Source: Chloroflexota bacterium
Lineage (GTDB): Bacteria; Chloroflexota; Limnocylindria; Limnocylindrales; CSP1-4
Direction of reading: 5' to 3'
Length of the DNA: 64,000 nt
NCBI GenBank assembly: GCA_021802825.1
Contig: JAJZRG010000013.1
Coordinates: forward strand, 18,510-82,509
The position numbers and the translations under genes were made by a program. This document shows positions 39,117-49,174 of this stretch, piece after piece (position 1 is the first letter of the stretch; each line of letters begins with the position of its first letter). The notes below the pieces were generated by a model. That model was given only the letters and a program-made list of their open reading frames with translations. It was not told where the DNA came from and searched no databases.

Positions 39117-40321
39117 CTACTCGTAGCGCAGGGAGGCGATCGGGTCGAGACGAGCGGCCGCCCGCGCGGGCCAGACGCCGAAGACGACGCCGACGACGAG
39201 GGAGAACCCAACGGCGACGACGACGGTGAGCGGGTTGAAGATGAAGCCCCAGCCGGCGATCTGGCCGATGAGCAGGCTCGCCGCCAGGCCGACCACGATC
39301 CCGATCACACCACCCAGCAGCGAGAGGACCAGTGCCTCGACGAGGAACTGGAACAGGATGTCGCTGCTCCGCGCACCGATGGCCTTGCGGATGCCGATCT
39401 CGCGTGTCCGCTCCCGGACCGAGACCAGCATGATGTTCATGATCCCGATGCCGCCCACGACGAGGCTGATCGAGGCGATCCCCCCGAGCAGTACCGTGAG
39501 CAGACCCGTGATCGACGAGAACGTCGAGAGCAGCTGGGCCTGGCTGGTGATCGTGAAGTCGTCGTTGGTGCCGTTCGTTCCGTGGCGCTGCTCGAGCAGC
39601 GCCGTCAGCTCGCCCTGGGTGGCGTCGATCTGGCTGGCGGAGGCGACGCTGACGCTGATCGAGCGGACCTTGTCGCCGCCCACGAAGTAGTGCTGCGCGG
39701 TGCTGATGGGGATCAGCACCTGGTCGTCCTGGCTGGTTATCCCCGACGAGCCCTTGGGCTGCATGATCCCGACCAGATGGAAGGGGATCCCGCCGATCTG
39801 GATTGTCTGGCCGATGCTGCTGCCGTCGAGGCCGAGGTTGTCGGCGGTTGTCGAGCCGAGGACCGCGACGCGCAGACTCCCGTCCAGAGCCGCCTGGTTG
39901 AAGAACGAGCCCTGCCACATCGTGTAGGTGCGCACCTCGAGGTACGCGGGCGTCGTCCCGATGATGCTGGTCGTGGTGTTCTGGATCCCGGCGATCACGA
40001 GCTTCTGGGTCGAGAGCTCGGGAGCCACCGCCGCCACGCCCGAGGCCGCGGCGATCGCCTGCGCGTCCTCGGTGGTGAGCGTCGTGGCGGAGCCCAGCGC
40101 CAGGCGCGTGAACCCGTTCCGGGTCGCGCCCGGCGACACGGTCAGCAGGTTGGTGCCCAGGCCCTGGATCCGGTCCGTGATACCCGACGTGGCGCCCTGC
40201 GCGACCGCGACGAGGGCCACGATCGACCCCACGCCGATGATCACGCCCAGCATCGTCAGCACCGCCCGCAGCCGGGAGGTCCCGAGGCGGGAGATGGCGA
40301 GGCGGATGAGCTCGAGCGCAG

Positions 40322-40325
<4 letters not shown>
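39117..40325 (-). CDS. MacB-type ABC transporter permease
   Basis: A 402-residue permease: TM1 near residues 20-42, a large MacB_PCD periplasmic-core domain (about 45-240) and a C-terminal FtsX domain with three TMs (about 280-395), including [15 protein letters not shown]. The GTG at 40325 overlaps the ATPase stop (GTGA). With the ATPase and HlyD-like adaptor upstream it forms a MacAB-like mechanotransmission exporter of peptides, lipids or macrolide-like compounds. Confidence 0.92.
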
Positions 40326-41080
<755 letters not shown>

Positions 41081-41082
41081 CG

Positions 41083-42600
41083 TCAGCCGCCGCGCTGCCG
41101 GAACTGGCCGCCGCCCGGGACGCCCAGGCCGCCCCCGCCGAACGCACCGCCCTGTGTGGCGTTCGTGGTGGTCCGCGTCGCCGAGGTCCCGGTGACCACC
41201 ACGGTGCCCGCGCTGATCCCGGACTTGATCTCGGCCATCGACGAGGTCACGAGGCCCACCTCGACCGGAACCAACTGCGGTTGGTTCGAACTGTCAAGCT
41301 CGCGGACGCTGTAGCCAGAGGACGCGGAGCCCACGAGCGCGATGGACGGCACCGCGAGCACGTTCGACGCCTGCGCGGTGATGATCGAGATGGACGCGCT
41401 CATGCCCGACGCCGTGCCCTGCGGAGGCTGGGGCAGCGACACGAGGATCGGGTACGTCACGACGCCGCCCGAGGTCCCCCCGGTCCCGACGGGCGTGATC
41501 TGGGTGACCTTGCCGGTTGCGGTGAGGCCCGACGCGGTCAGTGTCACGTTCGCGTCCTGGCCCAGCTTGAGCGAGGGCAGGTCGGCCTCGGCCACGCTCG
41601 CGGACACCTGGAACCCGTTGCTCTGGACGGTGATGGCGGCGCCCGAGGAGGCGTCCACGCCCTGCGTGATGTTCACCGCCAGGACGATGCCGTCGACCGG
41701 GCTGACGAGCTGCGCGTAGCCGAGGCTCGACTTCGCCGCGTCGACGTTCTGCTGAGCCGTGGCGATCGCGGCTTGGTCCGACGCGATGGTGGCGCTCGTG
41801 GGACCGGCGATCTTGGACGCATAGGCGAGCTCAGCGGACGTGACCTGGTTGGTTGCGGACATGACCTGGTTGTTGGCCTGCTGGTTCGACTGCGCGATCT
41901 GGAGCTGGAGGGACGCGAGTTGCTGCTGCGCCGCGGTGATTGCATTCTGGTCCTGCGCCAGCTGGGCCGCGGGAACCGACGGGCTGGCCGCCTGATCCGT
42001 CGCGTACTTGCTCTTCGCGTCGGCGACGGCCTGCTGCTGCTGCTTGAGCTTGAGGTTGTTCTGCGCGTAGGTCAGGCCGCGCGCCGTCTTCGCCTGCGAG
42101 AGCGCCTGGGTGGCCTGGGTCACCTGGAGTGCGGCCGCGGCACGGTCCGTGGAGGACAGGCCCTGCTGGTCCGTCTTGAGGCGCGCCTGCGCAGAGGCGA
42201 GGTTCGCCTGCGCGACCGTGAGGGCGAGCTCCGCCGACGAGGTGTCGGCCGTGGCGAGGACCTCCCCGGCCTGGACGGCCTGGCCGGGCGTCGCATTGAG
42301 CGTGGCGACCTTCCAGGTGAGGCTGATCCCGGAGTTGGAGCTGTTGCTGCTGCCGTTCGAGGAGCCGCTCGACGAGCCGTTCCGGAGGGTCGCATTGGAC
42401 CCGAACTGGAGGCTGTACACGGCGACGGGGCCCACGGCTCCGGTGGCGACCACGGACTTGGTGACGTCGGTGACCTGCGCGGTGGCCGTCGTGTACCGCG
42501 TGGCGGACGTGGCGCCCGATCCTGGCTGGGCAACGACGGCGACGACCGCGCCGACGCCCACGACGATGAGCAGGAGCGTGCCGATGAGGCGGAGCCGCAT
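41083..42600 (-). CDS. HlyD/MacA-like efflux periplasmic adaptor
   Basis: A 505-residue membrane-fusion protein. N-terminal TM at about 5-25, then a biotinyl-lipoyl-like part (TLNATPGQAVQAGEVLATADT in pieces), a long alpha-helical hairpin rich in Gln/Ala (about 130-280), the second lipoyl half (LVSPVDGIVLAVNITQGVD in part) and beta-barrel domains. AAAGGA precedes the ATG. It leads the operon adaptor-ATPase-permease-DUF5666-regulator-kinase. Confidence 0.92.
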   Translation of the reverse strand: MRLRLIGTLLLIVVGVGAVVAVVAQPGSGATSATRYTTATAQVTDVTKSVVATGAVGPVAVYSLQFGSNATLRNGSSSGSSNGSSNSSNSGISLTWKVATLNATPGQAVQAGEVLATADTSSAELALTVAQANLASAQARLKTDQQGLSSTDRAAAALQVTQATQALSQAKTARGLTYAQNNLKLKQQQQAVADAKSKYATDQAASPSVPAAQLAQDQNAITAAQQQLASLQLQIAQSNQQANNQVMSATNQVTSAELAYASKIAGPTSATIASDQAAIATAQQNVDAAKSSLGYAQLVSPVDGIVLAVNITQGVDASSGAAITVQSNGFQVSASVAEADLPSLKLGQDANVTLTASGLTATGKVTQITPVGTGGTSGGVVTYPILVSLPQPPQGTASGMSASISIITAQASNVLAVPSIALVGSASSGYSVRELDSSNQPQLVPVEVGLVTSSMAEIKSGISAGTVVVTGTSATRTTTNATQGGAFGGGGLGVPGGGQFRQRGG

Positions 42601-42961
42601 GCGAATCCTTTCCGGTCGGAAGCGCGCGTGGTTGCGGAGGGCCGGGAACGCGGGCCAATCGGATCCTGCTCGGCGCCCCTGACACGCGTCTGAGAGCGCC
42701 GCTCGGCATCGCGCCGCGGGACGAAGGGCCGTTCGCGCCGAGACCAGGTGGGGCCAGCTGGCGTCCCGATCCGCTGATCCCTCGCGGGTTGAGTCGCGTC
42801 GGGGTCAGGAGCGCCTCCCGCGCGCACGGGCCGCGCCGCGGGCCCCCGGCTCGGGCCGGGACCCGCGCACGCCGCTGCGCGCGGCGACCCCGGCACGACT
42901 CGGCCGCCGGCGCGGCGGGGGTCCCGGGCGGCAGCCAGCGGGCGGCTTCAGGGACGGGACG
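42601..42961. other. intergenic region without a visible gene
   Basis: A 361-base GC-rich gap between the adaptor start and the protease stop. It should hold the promoter of the efflux operon near the 42600 end; no clear -35/-10 pair could be chosen. GAGTCGCG-type partial dyads occur near 42790. Confidence 0.4.
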
Positions 42962-44200
42962 CTAGGCGCCGGTGCCGGACGTCGCCTTGTCCACCAGCGC
43001 CTTGGCGTCGTTGATGGGAATGGCAAACCCGAGGCCCTGCGCCGTGCTCGAGACGGCCGTGTTCAGGCCGACGACCGCGCCGGTGCCGTCCAGTAGCGGT
43101 CCCCCGCTGTTGCCCGGGTTGATCGCGGCGTCGGTCTGGATCAGGTTGCTCAGGGTGACGGGCCGACCGGTGGTCTCGTCGCGGACGCTCACGGTCCGGC
43201 CCAGGCCTGAGACGATGCCCCGGGTCACGGTCTCGGTATAGGTGCCGAGGGGGCTGCCGATGGCCAGCGCCGTCTGGCCCACCTGGATCTTGGAGGAGTC
43301 GGCGAGGCGGGCCGCCGTCAGCCCGGTCGCGTCGATCTTGATCAGCGCGAGGTCGTTGTCGGTCGCCGTGTCGATGAGCCTTGCTGGGTAGGTCTTGCCG
43401 TCCTCGAGCGCGACCGACAGCGTCTGGCTGCCCTCGACCACGTGGCGATTGGTCAGGATGTAACCGTTTGAGGTCAGGATCAGGCCGGATCCGATGCCCT
43501 GGGTGGGCTGGCCGAAGTTGAACCCGTTGGCGCTCACGCCGTCAGCGGTGATGGTGACCACGGACCTCTTGGCGAGGGCGACGATGGCCGTGATGTCAGT
43601 GCCCTGGGCCGTGGTGGCGGCGTTCGCTGCCGAGGGGACGACGGCAGTCGCGGTGGGTGCCGCGGCAAGGGCACTCGGCGTCGCGCCGGCCGGCAGCAGC
43701 GCGTGCACGGCAAGTGCGGTGCCGCTCACCGAGAGCACGGCGGACAGGATCGCGACGGCGAGGAGCGTGCCCAGGCCGGTCCGCGGCTGCCGACGTGGCG
43801 CGACTGCCGCGTCGAGGGCGGGAACGGGGCCGATGCCGGCCGGCGACCAGGCGGCGGGCGGCGCGGGCGGGCCGGGCGGCGAGGCAGCGGCGCCGCTCCA
43901 CGGTGAGATGGGCGCCGGCGGTTCCGCGGGCGCCTCCCACGCACGGGCGGGCTCGGGCACCGACGCCCAGGCTGGGGCGTCGGGCGCATCGGATCCCCAG
44001 CTCGGCGCGGTCGCCGGGGACTCGGCGGGTGCCCAGGCCGGCGCCTCGACCGGGGTGACCGACGGAGCGTTCGTCGGTTCAGACATCTGGTTCGGCGAGG
44101 TCCCGCCGGCCGGCTCAGGCGCGGCCCAGCGAGTCGGCTGCTGCTCCGTGCCGTCCTGGCCGATCGGCTCAGGACTGGCGGGCGGAAAGGGTGAGGTCAT
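42962..44200 (-). CDS. HtrA-like trypsin family serine protease without PDZ domain
   Basis: A 412-residue membrane-anchored protease. A Pro/Ala-rich cytoplasmic N-terminus (1-140), TM at about 145-168, then the trypsin-like domain with the triad His253 (LTNRHVVEG), Asp283 (DNDLALIK) and Ser365 (NPGNSGGPLLDG). The chain ends soon after the protease domain, so the PDZ domain of DegP/HtrA is absent. ATG at 44200 is chosen for the GGAG seven bases upstream; a start at 44254 is possible. It probably handles misfolded envelope proteins. Confidence 0.9.
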   Translation of the reverse strand: MTSPFPPASPEPIGQDGTEQQPTRWAAPEPAGGTSPNQMSEPTNAPSVTPVEAPAWAPAESPATAPSWGSDAPDAPAWASVPEPARAWEAPAEPPAPISPWSGAAASPPGPPAPPAAWSPAGIGPVPALDAAVAPRRQPRTGLGTLLAVAILSAVLSVSGTALAVHALLPAGATPSALAAAPTATAVVPSAANAATTAQGTDITAIVALAKRSVVTITADGVSANGFNFGQPTQGIGSGLILTSNGYILTNRHVVEGSQTLSVALEDGKTYPARLIDTATDNDLALIKIDATGLTAARLADSSKIQVGQTALAIGSPLGTYTETVTRGIVSGLGRTVSVRDETTGRPVTLSNLIQTDAAINPGNSGGPLLDGTGAVVGLNTAVSSTAQGLGFAIPINDAKALVDKATSGTGA

Positions 44201-44485
44201 GGAGGGGCTCCGTGCGGAACGCTCGAGATCGATTGTGTCCCAGTCAAGCCGCATGCGCTGAGAATGGCCTGAGATGGCTGACCGGCAGCCCGTCCCGCTC
44301 TGCGTCCGCCTGCGTCAGTCAGGACGCGAAATCGCGGCGCTCTCGGCGGGGAGGAGAGGGAGGAGCCACCGGGAGCGCCGCGTTGGCTCCTACTTCAGCA
44401 AACCTGCCTGAGACGCGCATGAGAGCCGGCGGCCGCCGCGAGGGTCAGCTCGAGATCGCGCGGGCCAGCGCAAGGTCGCGCGGGC

Positions 44486-44941
44486 TCAGCCGCCGGCTTT
44501 GTACGGGTAGGTCACCCAGCCATCGATGGCCGCCGCGTAGTGGTCCGGCCGCCCCGCGACCCGCGACCGGCCGGGCTTGTAGTGCAGCACCGCTGACAGG
44601 GGCAGCGCTCCGGCCCCGCGGACCCGCGCCAGCACCTCGGTCATCGTCTCGCCGGTCTCCCAGACCTCATCGACCACCAGGATTCGCCTCCCAGCGAGCA
44701 GCGTCGCGTCCGGGAAGTGCAGCACCCGCGGCTCGGGGTGCGTGCCGCCCTCGCTGCGGTAGAACTCGACGCCCGCAACCAGGATCTCCCGCAGGTCGAG
44801 GCGGTAGGCCAGCATCCCGGCCGGCACTAGCCCTCCGCGCGTGATCGCGAGGACGAGGTCGTGACCACGACCCACCACATCGGCCAGCTTGGCCACCAGG
44901 CGGTCGAGCTCATCCCAGGTCACGAGCAGCGGTTCCGGCAT
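44486..44941 (-). CDS. phosphoribosyltransferase domain protein
   Basis: A 151-residue type I PRTase-fold protein. The PRPP-binding loop is ILVVDEVWETGETM (about 92-105), and the preceding LVLAITRGGLVPAGMLAYRL is the loop typical of xanthine/hypoxanthine PRTases. It resembles the Gpt/YdgJ-like group. ATG at 44941 starts MPEPLLVTWDEL, as in relatives. Purine salvage is the likely role, but the base specificity is not evident. Confidence 0.85.
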   Translation of the reverse strand: MPEPLLVTWDELDRLVAKLADVVGRGHDLVLAITRGGLVPAGMLAYRLDLREILVAGVEFYRSEGGTHPEPRVLHFPDATLLAGRRILVVDEVWETGETMTEVLARVRGAGALPLSAVLHYKPGRSRVAGRPDHYAAAIDGWVTYPYKAGG

Positions 44942-45060
44942 GTGCTCATGATGGGGCACCCGCCCCGTCCTGGCGCGGCCCGCTCCGACCTGACGGCGGC
45001 GGCTTCGACCTGACGGCGGCGGCTCCGGCGTGCGGCATTGGGATCGCTGGGAGGCGGGCA

Positions 45061-45090
45061 AACGAAAACCCCTCCAGTCGCCCGGAGGGG
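45061..45090 (-). terminator. rho-independent terminator of tRNA-Lys
   Basis: On the minus strand CCCCTCC (45090-45084) pairs with GGAGGGG (45075-45069) across an 8-base loop, followed by TTTTCGTT. It starts 20 bases after the tRNA 3' end. Confidence 0.8.
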
Positions 45091-45110
45091 CGTGCGCAAA
45101 CGAGAGCTGG

Positions 45111-45182
45111 TGAGCCCGCAGGGATTCGAACCCTGAACCTAGGGATTAAGAGTCCCCCGCTCTACCGTTGAGCTACGGGCCC
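45111..45182 (-). tRNA. tRNA-Lys(CTT)
   Basis: A 72-base cloverleaf on the minus strand. Acceptor GGGCCCG/CGGGCTC with one G-T pair, D-arm AGCTCAACGGTAGAGC-type, anticodon loop CTCTTAA with anticodon CTT, and T-arm GGGTTCGAATCCC. The discriminator is A; CCA is not encoded. A terminator follows. Confidence 0.95.
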
Positions 45183-45972
45183 GGAACCGCCGGAATGGTA
45201 GCGCATGTCGCCCGCCGCGCGCGGACGGCTCTCCCTGCTCGGCCGGTTCCCCCTCCTCAGCGACGTGCTCAGGGCTGACTGCTCCGGGTGGCACGGCATG
45301 CCATTCGCGGGTCGTTCGTCGGCTGGCGGCATGCGCTGCTACGAAGCGACATGATCGGCGAGGTCGAGGAGGCCGAAGCGGTCGGTTCGCGACACCACAG
45401 GCCACGAACCGGCGCTGGGGGGGGCGAAATCCATGGCGTGGCATGCCAATCGTGGCCGCAACGCGGTGGCCGCAACGCGTTCACGTGGGATCCTTGTCCC
45501 GTCGCGCCCATGTACGAACCCACATCGTGCTATTGGCCCCTCCACCGACCGGCCGGTGGAGATCGGCGCTGCGCCGGTGCACGCCCGCGCGTCCCGGGTC
45601 CCGGCCGCCCGCCGGAAACGAAACTGGTTCGTCTTCGGCGCGTGACCAGAGTTCGCCCACGCCAAGCACGAACTCCCTTCGTAGGCGGCGCCGATTGGCC
45701 AGTTCTCAGGGCTCTGCACGAGGCACGGTCGTAAGTGGCAGCCGGCGGTCGCGCGGCTGCGGGCAGCACGAGGCAGGGTCGTAGGTGGCGGCGCGCGCAG
45801 CCACACAACCCATCCACGCGCTCAGCGTCCGAGCCTGCGGCACGCCGTGGCGGTCGGCGAGGAGCACGAGGAGGCCGAGGAGGCCGCGCGCCTGCTGGCG
45901 CTCCCGGGCGACGGGGTGGTCCGCCCCACATCCCGGCTCCCCCGTCGGATCGTTGCCGCGGCCTGTCTAGCG
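45183..45972. repeat. intergenic region with repeat array B
   Basis: No gene is supported in this 790-base gap between tRNA-Lys and the aldehyde dehydrogenase stop. It contains the 50-bp-period hairpin array at 45513-45790. Short open frames here have no family resemblance. Confidence 0.6.
45513..45790. repeat. array B: degenerate hairpins with 50-bp period
   Basis: Cores start at 45513, 45617, 45667, 45717 and 45767: steps of 104 (two periods), 50, 50 and 50. Examples are ACGAAACTGGTTCGTC (45618-45633) and CACGAACTCCCTTCGTA (45667-45683). The last two units (45716-45739 and 45766-45789) match at 22 of 24 bases. Core type and period match array A. Confidence 0.7.
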
Positions 45973-47469
45973 CTAGCTCGGCTGGTTGTCGATCTGGGCG
46001 CGCTGGAGCCTGCCGCTGAAGTCGACGTACACGGACTTCCACTCCGTGAACGTGTCGAGCGCGACGTGGCCCGCCTCGCGGTGGCCGTTGCCGGTGTCCT
46101 TCCAGCCGCCGAACGGAAGGTGCGTCTCCGCGCCGGTCGTGCCCGCGTTGATGTAGACGATGCCGGTCTCGAAGTCGCGCATGGCCCGGAAGGCCGCGTT
46201 GACGTCGCGCGTGAAGATCGAGGCCGACAGCCCGTAGTGCGTGCCGTTGGCGGCGGCCATCGCCTCGTCGTAGCCGTCAGCCGGGATGACCGAGAGCACG
46301 GGCCCGAAGATCTCCTCCTGGGCGATGCGGGCCATCGGGCCGACGCCCGCGAAGATGGTCGGGGCGAAGAAATGCCCGTGGTCGAGCTCGCCCCCGGTCA
46401 CGCGCGCACCCCCGCAGACCAGCTCGGCCTCTCCCCTGCCGATCTCGATGTAGCGCGCGACCTTCTCGACGGCGGCCGCGTTGACCAGCGGGCCGACGTC
46501 AATCGACTCGTCCAGCCCCGAGCCGAGCGCCAGCCTCGACGTCCGATCCGCCAGGCGCCGCACGAGCTCGTCGGCGATCGGCTTGTCGGCGATGACGCGC
46601 GAGCAGGCCGTGCAGCGCTGGCCGGTGGTCCCGAACGCGGACCACAGGATCCCGTCAACCGCGAGGTCGAGGTCGGCGTCGCGCAGCACGACCACCGCGT
46701 TCTTGCCGCCGAGCTCAAGGCTCAGGCGCTTGAGGCGCCGGCCGGCGCGCTCGGCGATCGTCCGTCCGGTGGCTGACGAGCCCGTGAACGAGATGACCGC
46801 GACGTCCGGGTTGTCCACGATCGCGTCGCCCACCTCGCCGCCGGCGCCCGTCACCAGGTTCACGACGCCGGCCGGGAAGCCCGCCTGCTCCAGCAGCTCG
46901 ATGAGCAGCGTGGCGCAGTGCGGCGCGTCCGAGCTCGGCTTGAACACGACGGTGTTGCCGCTGACGAGCGCGGGCATCATCTTCCAGCACGGGATCGCCA
47001 TCGGGAAGTTCCAGGGGGTGACGATGCCCGCGATCCCCAGCGGCTGGCGGATGCTCATCGCCCACTTGTCGGGGAGCTCCGACGGGACCGTGTCGCCGAA
47101 CAGCCGGCGCCCCTCGCCCGCCATGAGGAACGCGATGTCGATTCCCTCCTGGACGTCGCCGCGCGCCTCGGCCAGCACCTTGCCCATCTCGCGGGTCATC
47201 GCCCGCGCGAGGCGCTCCTTGTGCTCGGCCATCAGCGCGCCGAAGCGGTAGAGCAGCTCGCCGCGCTTCGGGGCCGGCGTCGCCTTCCAGCCCTTCGACG
47301 CCTCGTCGGCCGCGCGGACGGCCATGGCCACGTCGGCGGCGGTGCCCGCCTGGAAATGTCCCACCACGTCGCGCGTGTCGGCGGGGTTAACGCTCTCGAA
47401 GGTCGCACCGGAGACCGAATCGACCCAGCGGCCGGCGATGAACAGCTGATGGACGGCGGGCTCGGACAT
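45973..47469 (-). CDS. aldehyde dehydrogenase family protein
   Basis: A 498-residue NAD(P)-dependent ALDH. NAD-binding region VTPWNFPMAIPCWK and FTGSSATGRTIAE, general base Glu in LELGGKN, nucleophile Cys in TTGQRCTACSRV, and the C-terminal FGGWKDTGNG. The sequence type resembles succinate-semialdehyde, aldehyde or aminoadipate-semialdehyde dehydrogenases; the substrate is not fixed. A GGAGG precedes the ATG. It faces the fatty-acid-like gene set downstream on the same strand but is separated from it by 385 bases. Confidence 0.93.
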   Translation of the reverse strand: MSEPAVHQLFIAGRWVDSVSGATFESVNPADTRDVVGHFQAGTAADVAMAVRAADEASKGWKATPAPKRGELLYRFGALMAEHKERLARAMTREMGKVLAEARGDVQEGIDIAFLMAGEGRRLFGDTVPSELPDKWAMSIRQPLGIAGIVTPWNFPMAIPCWKMMPALVSGNTVVFKPSSDAPHCATLLIELLEQAGFPAGVVNLVTGAGGEVGDAIVDNPDVAVISFTGSSATGRTIAERAGRRLKRLSLELGGKNAVVVLRDADLDLAVDGILWSAFGTTGQRCTACSRVIADKPIADELVRRLADRTSRLALGSGLDESIDVGPLVNAAAVEKVARYIEIGRGEAELVCGGARVTGGELDHGHFFAPTIFAGVGPMARIAQEEIFGPVLSVIPADGYDEAMAAANGTHYGLSASIFTRDVNAAFRAMRDFETGIVYINAGTTGAETHLPFGGWKDTGNGHREAGHVALDTFTEWKSVYVDFSGRLQRAQIDNQPS

Positions 47470-47854
47470 GGGTGACCTCCGGGGATGACGACGGCGCGCC
47501 GATCGTCAGGCGTGGCACCCGGCTGCGTCAAACTCGGCCGGTCACCACTCCCGGATACGCCCTGCCAGCGTGCCGTGGAGACGGACCTCTCGCGCTGGGC
47601 TGGCCCGAGGGGCTCACTCGCGGTGGGCTGGCCCGAGGGGTGGCGGCGCGACGGCCGGAACGGGGGCGGCTCTGGGTCCGTCTCAGGCGCAGGGGGCAGG
47701 TGCGGGGATCAGGAGCGGCGCCTGAGGCATTGTCAGGGCGATCCGGTCGTCGCGCAGCCGGGTTGCGTACGACCGACAGGGACGGCACGCTGCCACCCTG
47801 TCGACACGGAGAGGCTGCCGGGTCCCCGCGTCCGCCGTCAGGGCCGGACGGCCC
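47470..47854. other. intergenic region, no gene seen
   Basis: A 385-base gap between the ALDH start and the thiolase stop. It holds a 17-base direct repeat TGGGCTGGCCCGAGGGG at 47596-47612 and 47624-47640. Nothing else could be supported. Confidence 0.5.
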
Positions 47855-49090
47855 TCAGACGCGCTCGAACGCCATGGCCACCGAGCCGCCGCCGCCGAGG
47901 CACAGCGTGGCAAGGCCATACCGCCCGCCCCGACGCCGCAGCTCGTGGAGCAGCGTGGCGACGATGCGCGCGCCCGAGGCGCCGATGGGGTGACCGAGCG
48001 CGATCGCCCCGCCGTTCACGTTGACCTTGGACCAGTCGAAGCCGAGCTCGCGGCCGTCCGCCAGCGCCTGCGCCGCGAAGGCCTCGTTGATCTCGATGAG
48101 GTCGTAGTCCCCCGGGGCCAGGCCCGTTCGCCGCTCCAGGGCACGGACGCCCTCGATCGGCGCGAGGAACAGCCAGCGCGGTGTCGTCTCGGCCTGCGCG
48201 TAGCCGACGATGCGGGCGAGGGGCGCGAGACCGTGCCGCTCCACGGCCCGCTCCGAAGCGACGACCGTCGCGGCCGCCCCGTCGGTGATCCCGGGCGCGT
48301 TGCCCGCCGTGACCGTGCCGGCCGTCGCCCCGCCGCGGTCCTCGCCCTCGGGGAGCGGGAAGACCGCGGGCAGCCGGGCCAGCAGCTCGGCGGACGTGTC
48401 CCGACGCGGGCCCTCGTCGACCGCCACGAGCGTCTCGCGTCCCTTCGCGTCGCGGATCGTGACCGGGGCCATCTCCTCGTCGAACCGCCCGGCGTCGATC
48501 GCCGCCGCGGCCCGCTGGTGGCTCTCGAGCGCGAAGGCGTCCTGGTCCTCGCGTGACACGCCGGCGCGGATCGCCACCCGCTCGGCGTGGGTCCCCATGT
48601 GGCAGTCGTCGATGGAGCACCAGAGTCCGTCGAGGACCGCCGAGTCGTCGAGCGTCCCCTGCCCCAGACGATAGCCGAAGCGAGCCTTGCGCAGCAGGTA
48701 GGGCGCCTGGTTCATCGACTCCATGCCGCCGGCCACGTACACCTCGCCGTCACCGGCCCGGACACCCGCGGCCGCGTACATGATCGACTTGAGGCCGGAG
48801 CCGCACACGCGGTTGATCGTGGTGGCCGGCACGGTTTCGGCGAGCCCCGCCCCGAGCAGCGCCTGGCGCGCGGGCGCCTGCCCGGAACCGGCCTGGAGGA
48901 CCTGGCCCATGATCACCTCGGCGATCTCGGCATCGCTCGGCAGCCCGGAGCGCTCGACCGCAGCGCGGATCGCCGTGGCGCCCAGCTCAACCGCGGGCGT
49001 GCCTGACAGCGCCCCGCCGAACTTGCCGATGGGCGTCCTGGCGGCGGCGACGAGGTAGACGTTTCCGTCGGGTCCGGCGAGCTGTTCCAT
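47855..49090 (-). CDS. acetyl-CoA C-acyltransferase (thiolase)
   Basis: A 411-residue thiolase. Nucleophile Cys in TINRVCGSGLKSIM, His in GGAIALGHPIGASGAR and the second Cys in ATLCLGGGGSVAM (the usual form is CIGGGQG; the variant GGGGS is mild). It condenses or cleaves acyl-CoA in beta-oxidation, butyrate or acetoacetyl-CoA metabolism. ATG at 49090 is favoured because TACAGT lies six bases upstream. It follows a 3-hydroxyacyl-CoA dehydrogenase on the same strand. Confidence 0.93.
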   Translation of the reverse strand: MEQLAGPDGNVYLVAAARTPIGKFGGALSGTPAVELGATAIRAAVERSGLPSDAEIAEVIMGQVLQAGSGQAPARQALLGAGLAETVPATTINRVCGSGLKSIMYAAAGVRAGDGEVYVAGGMESMNQAPYLLRKARFGYRLGQGTLDDSAVLDGLWCSIDDCHMGTHAERVAIRAGVSREDQDAFALESHQRAAAAIDAGRFDEEMAPVTIRDAKGRETLVAVDEGPRRDTSAELLARLPAVFPLPEGEDRGGATAGTVTAGNAPGITDGAAATVVASERAVERHGLAPLARIVGYAQAETTPRWLFLAPIEGVRALERRTGLAPGDYDLIEINEAFAAQALADGRELGFDWSKVNVNGGAIALGHPIGASGARIVATLLHELRRRGGRYGLATLCLGGGGSVAMAFERV

Positions 49091-49096
49091 CGGCCG

Positions 49097-49102
49097 ACTG
49101 TA
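49097..49102 (-). promoter_or_regulatory. -10 box, leaderless start of the thiolase gene
   Basis: TACAGT on the minus strand followed by six bases and the ATG at 49090. The flanking GTGTACAGTCGG is identical to that before the rhomboid gene. Confidence 0.55.
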
Positions 49103-49174
49103 CACCGCAGCAGGAGACCGCAGACCCGACCGGCATCGCGATCGGGTGGGTCCCTTCTGCGCAGGGGTCTCCGA

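Noticed and set aside
45513..45790. Integron attC cassette array
   Set aside because: The dyads lack the conserved GTTRRRY/RYYYAAC ends, contain no cassette ORFs, and no integrase is present.
47872..47900. Inactive thiolase because of the altered second Cys motif
   Set aside because: The catalytic Cys itself is present in LCLGGGGS; only the following residues differ from the usual CIGGGQG.
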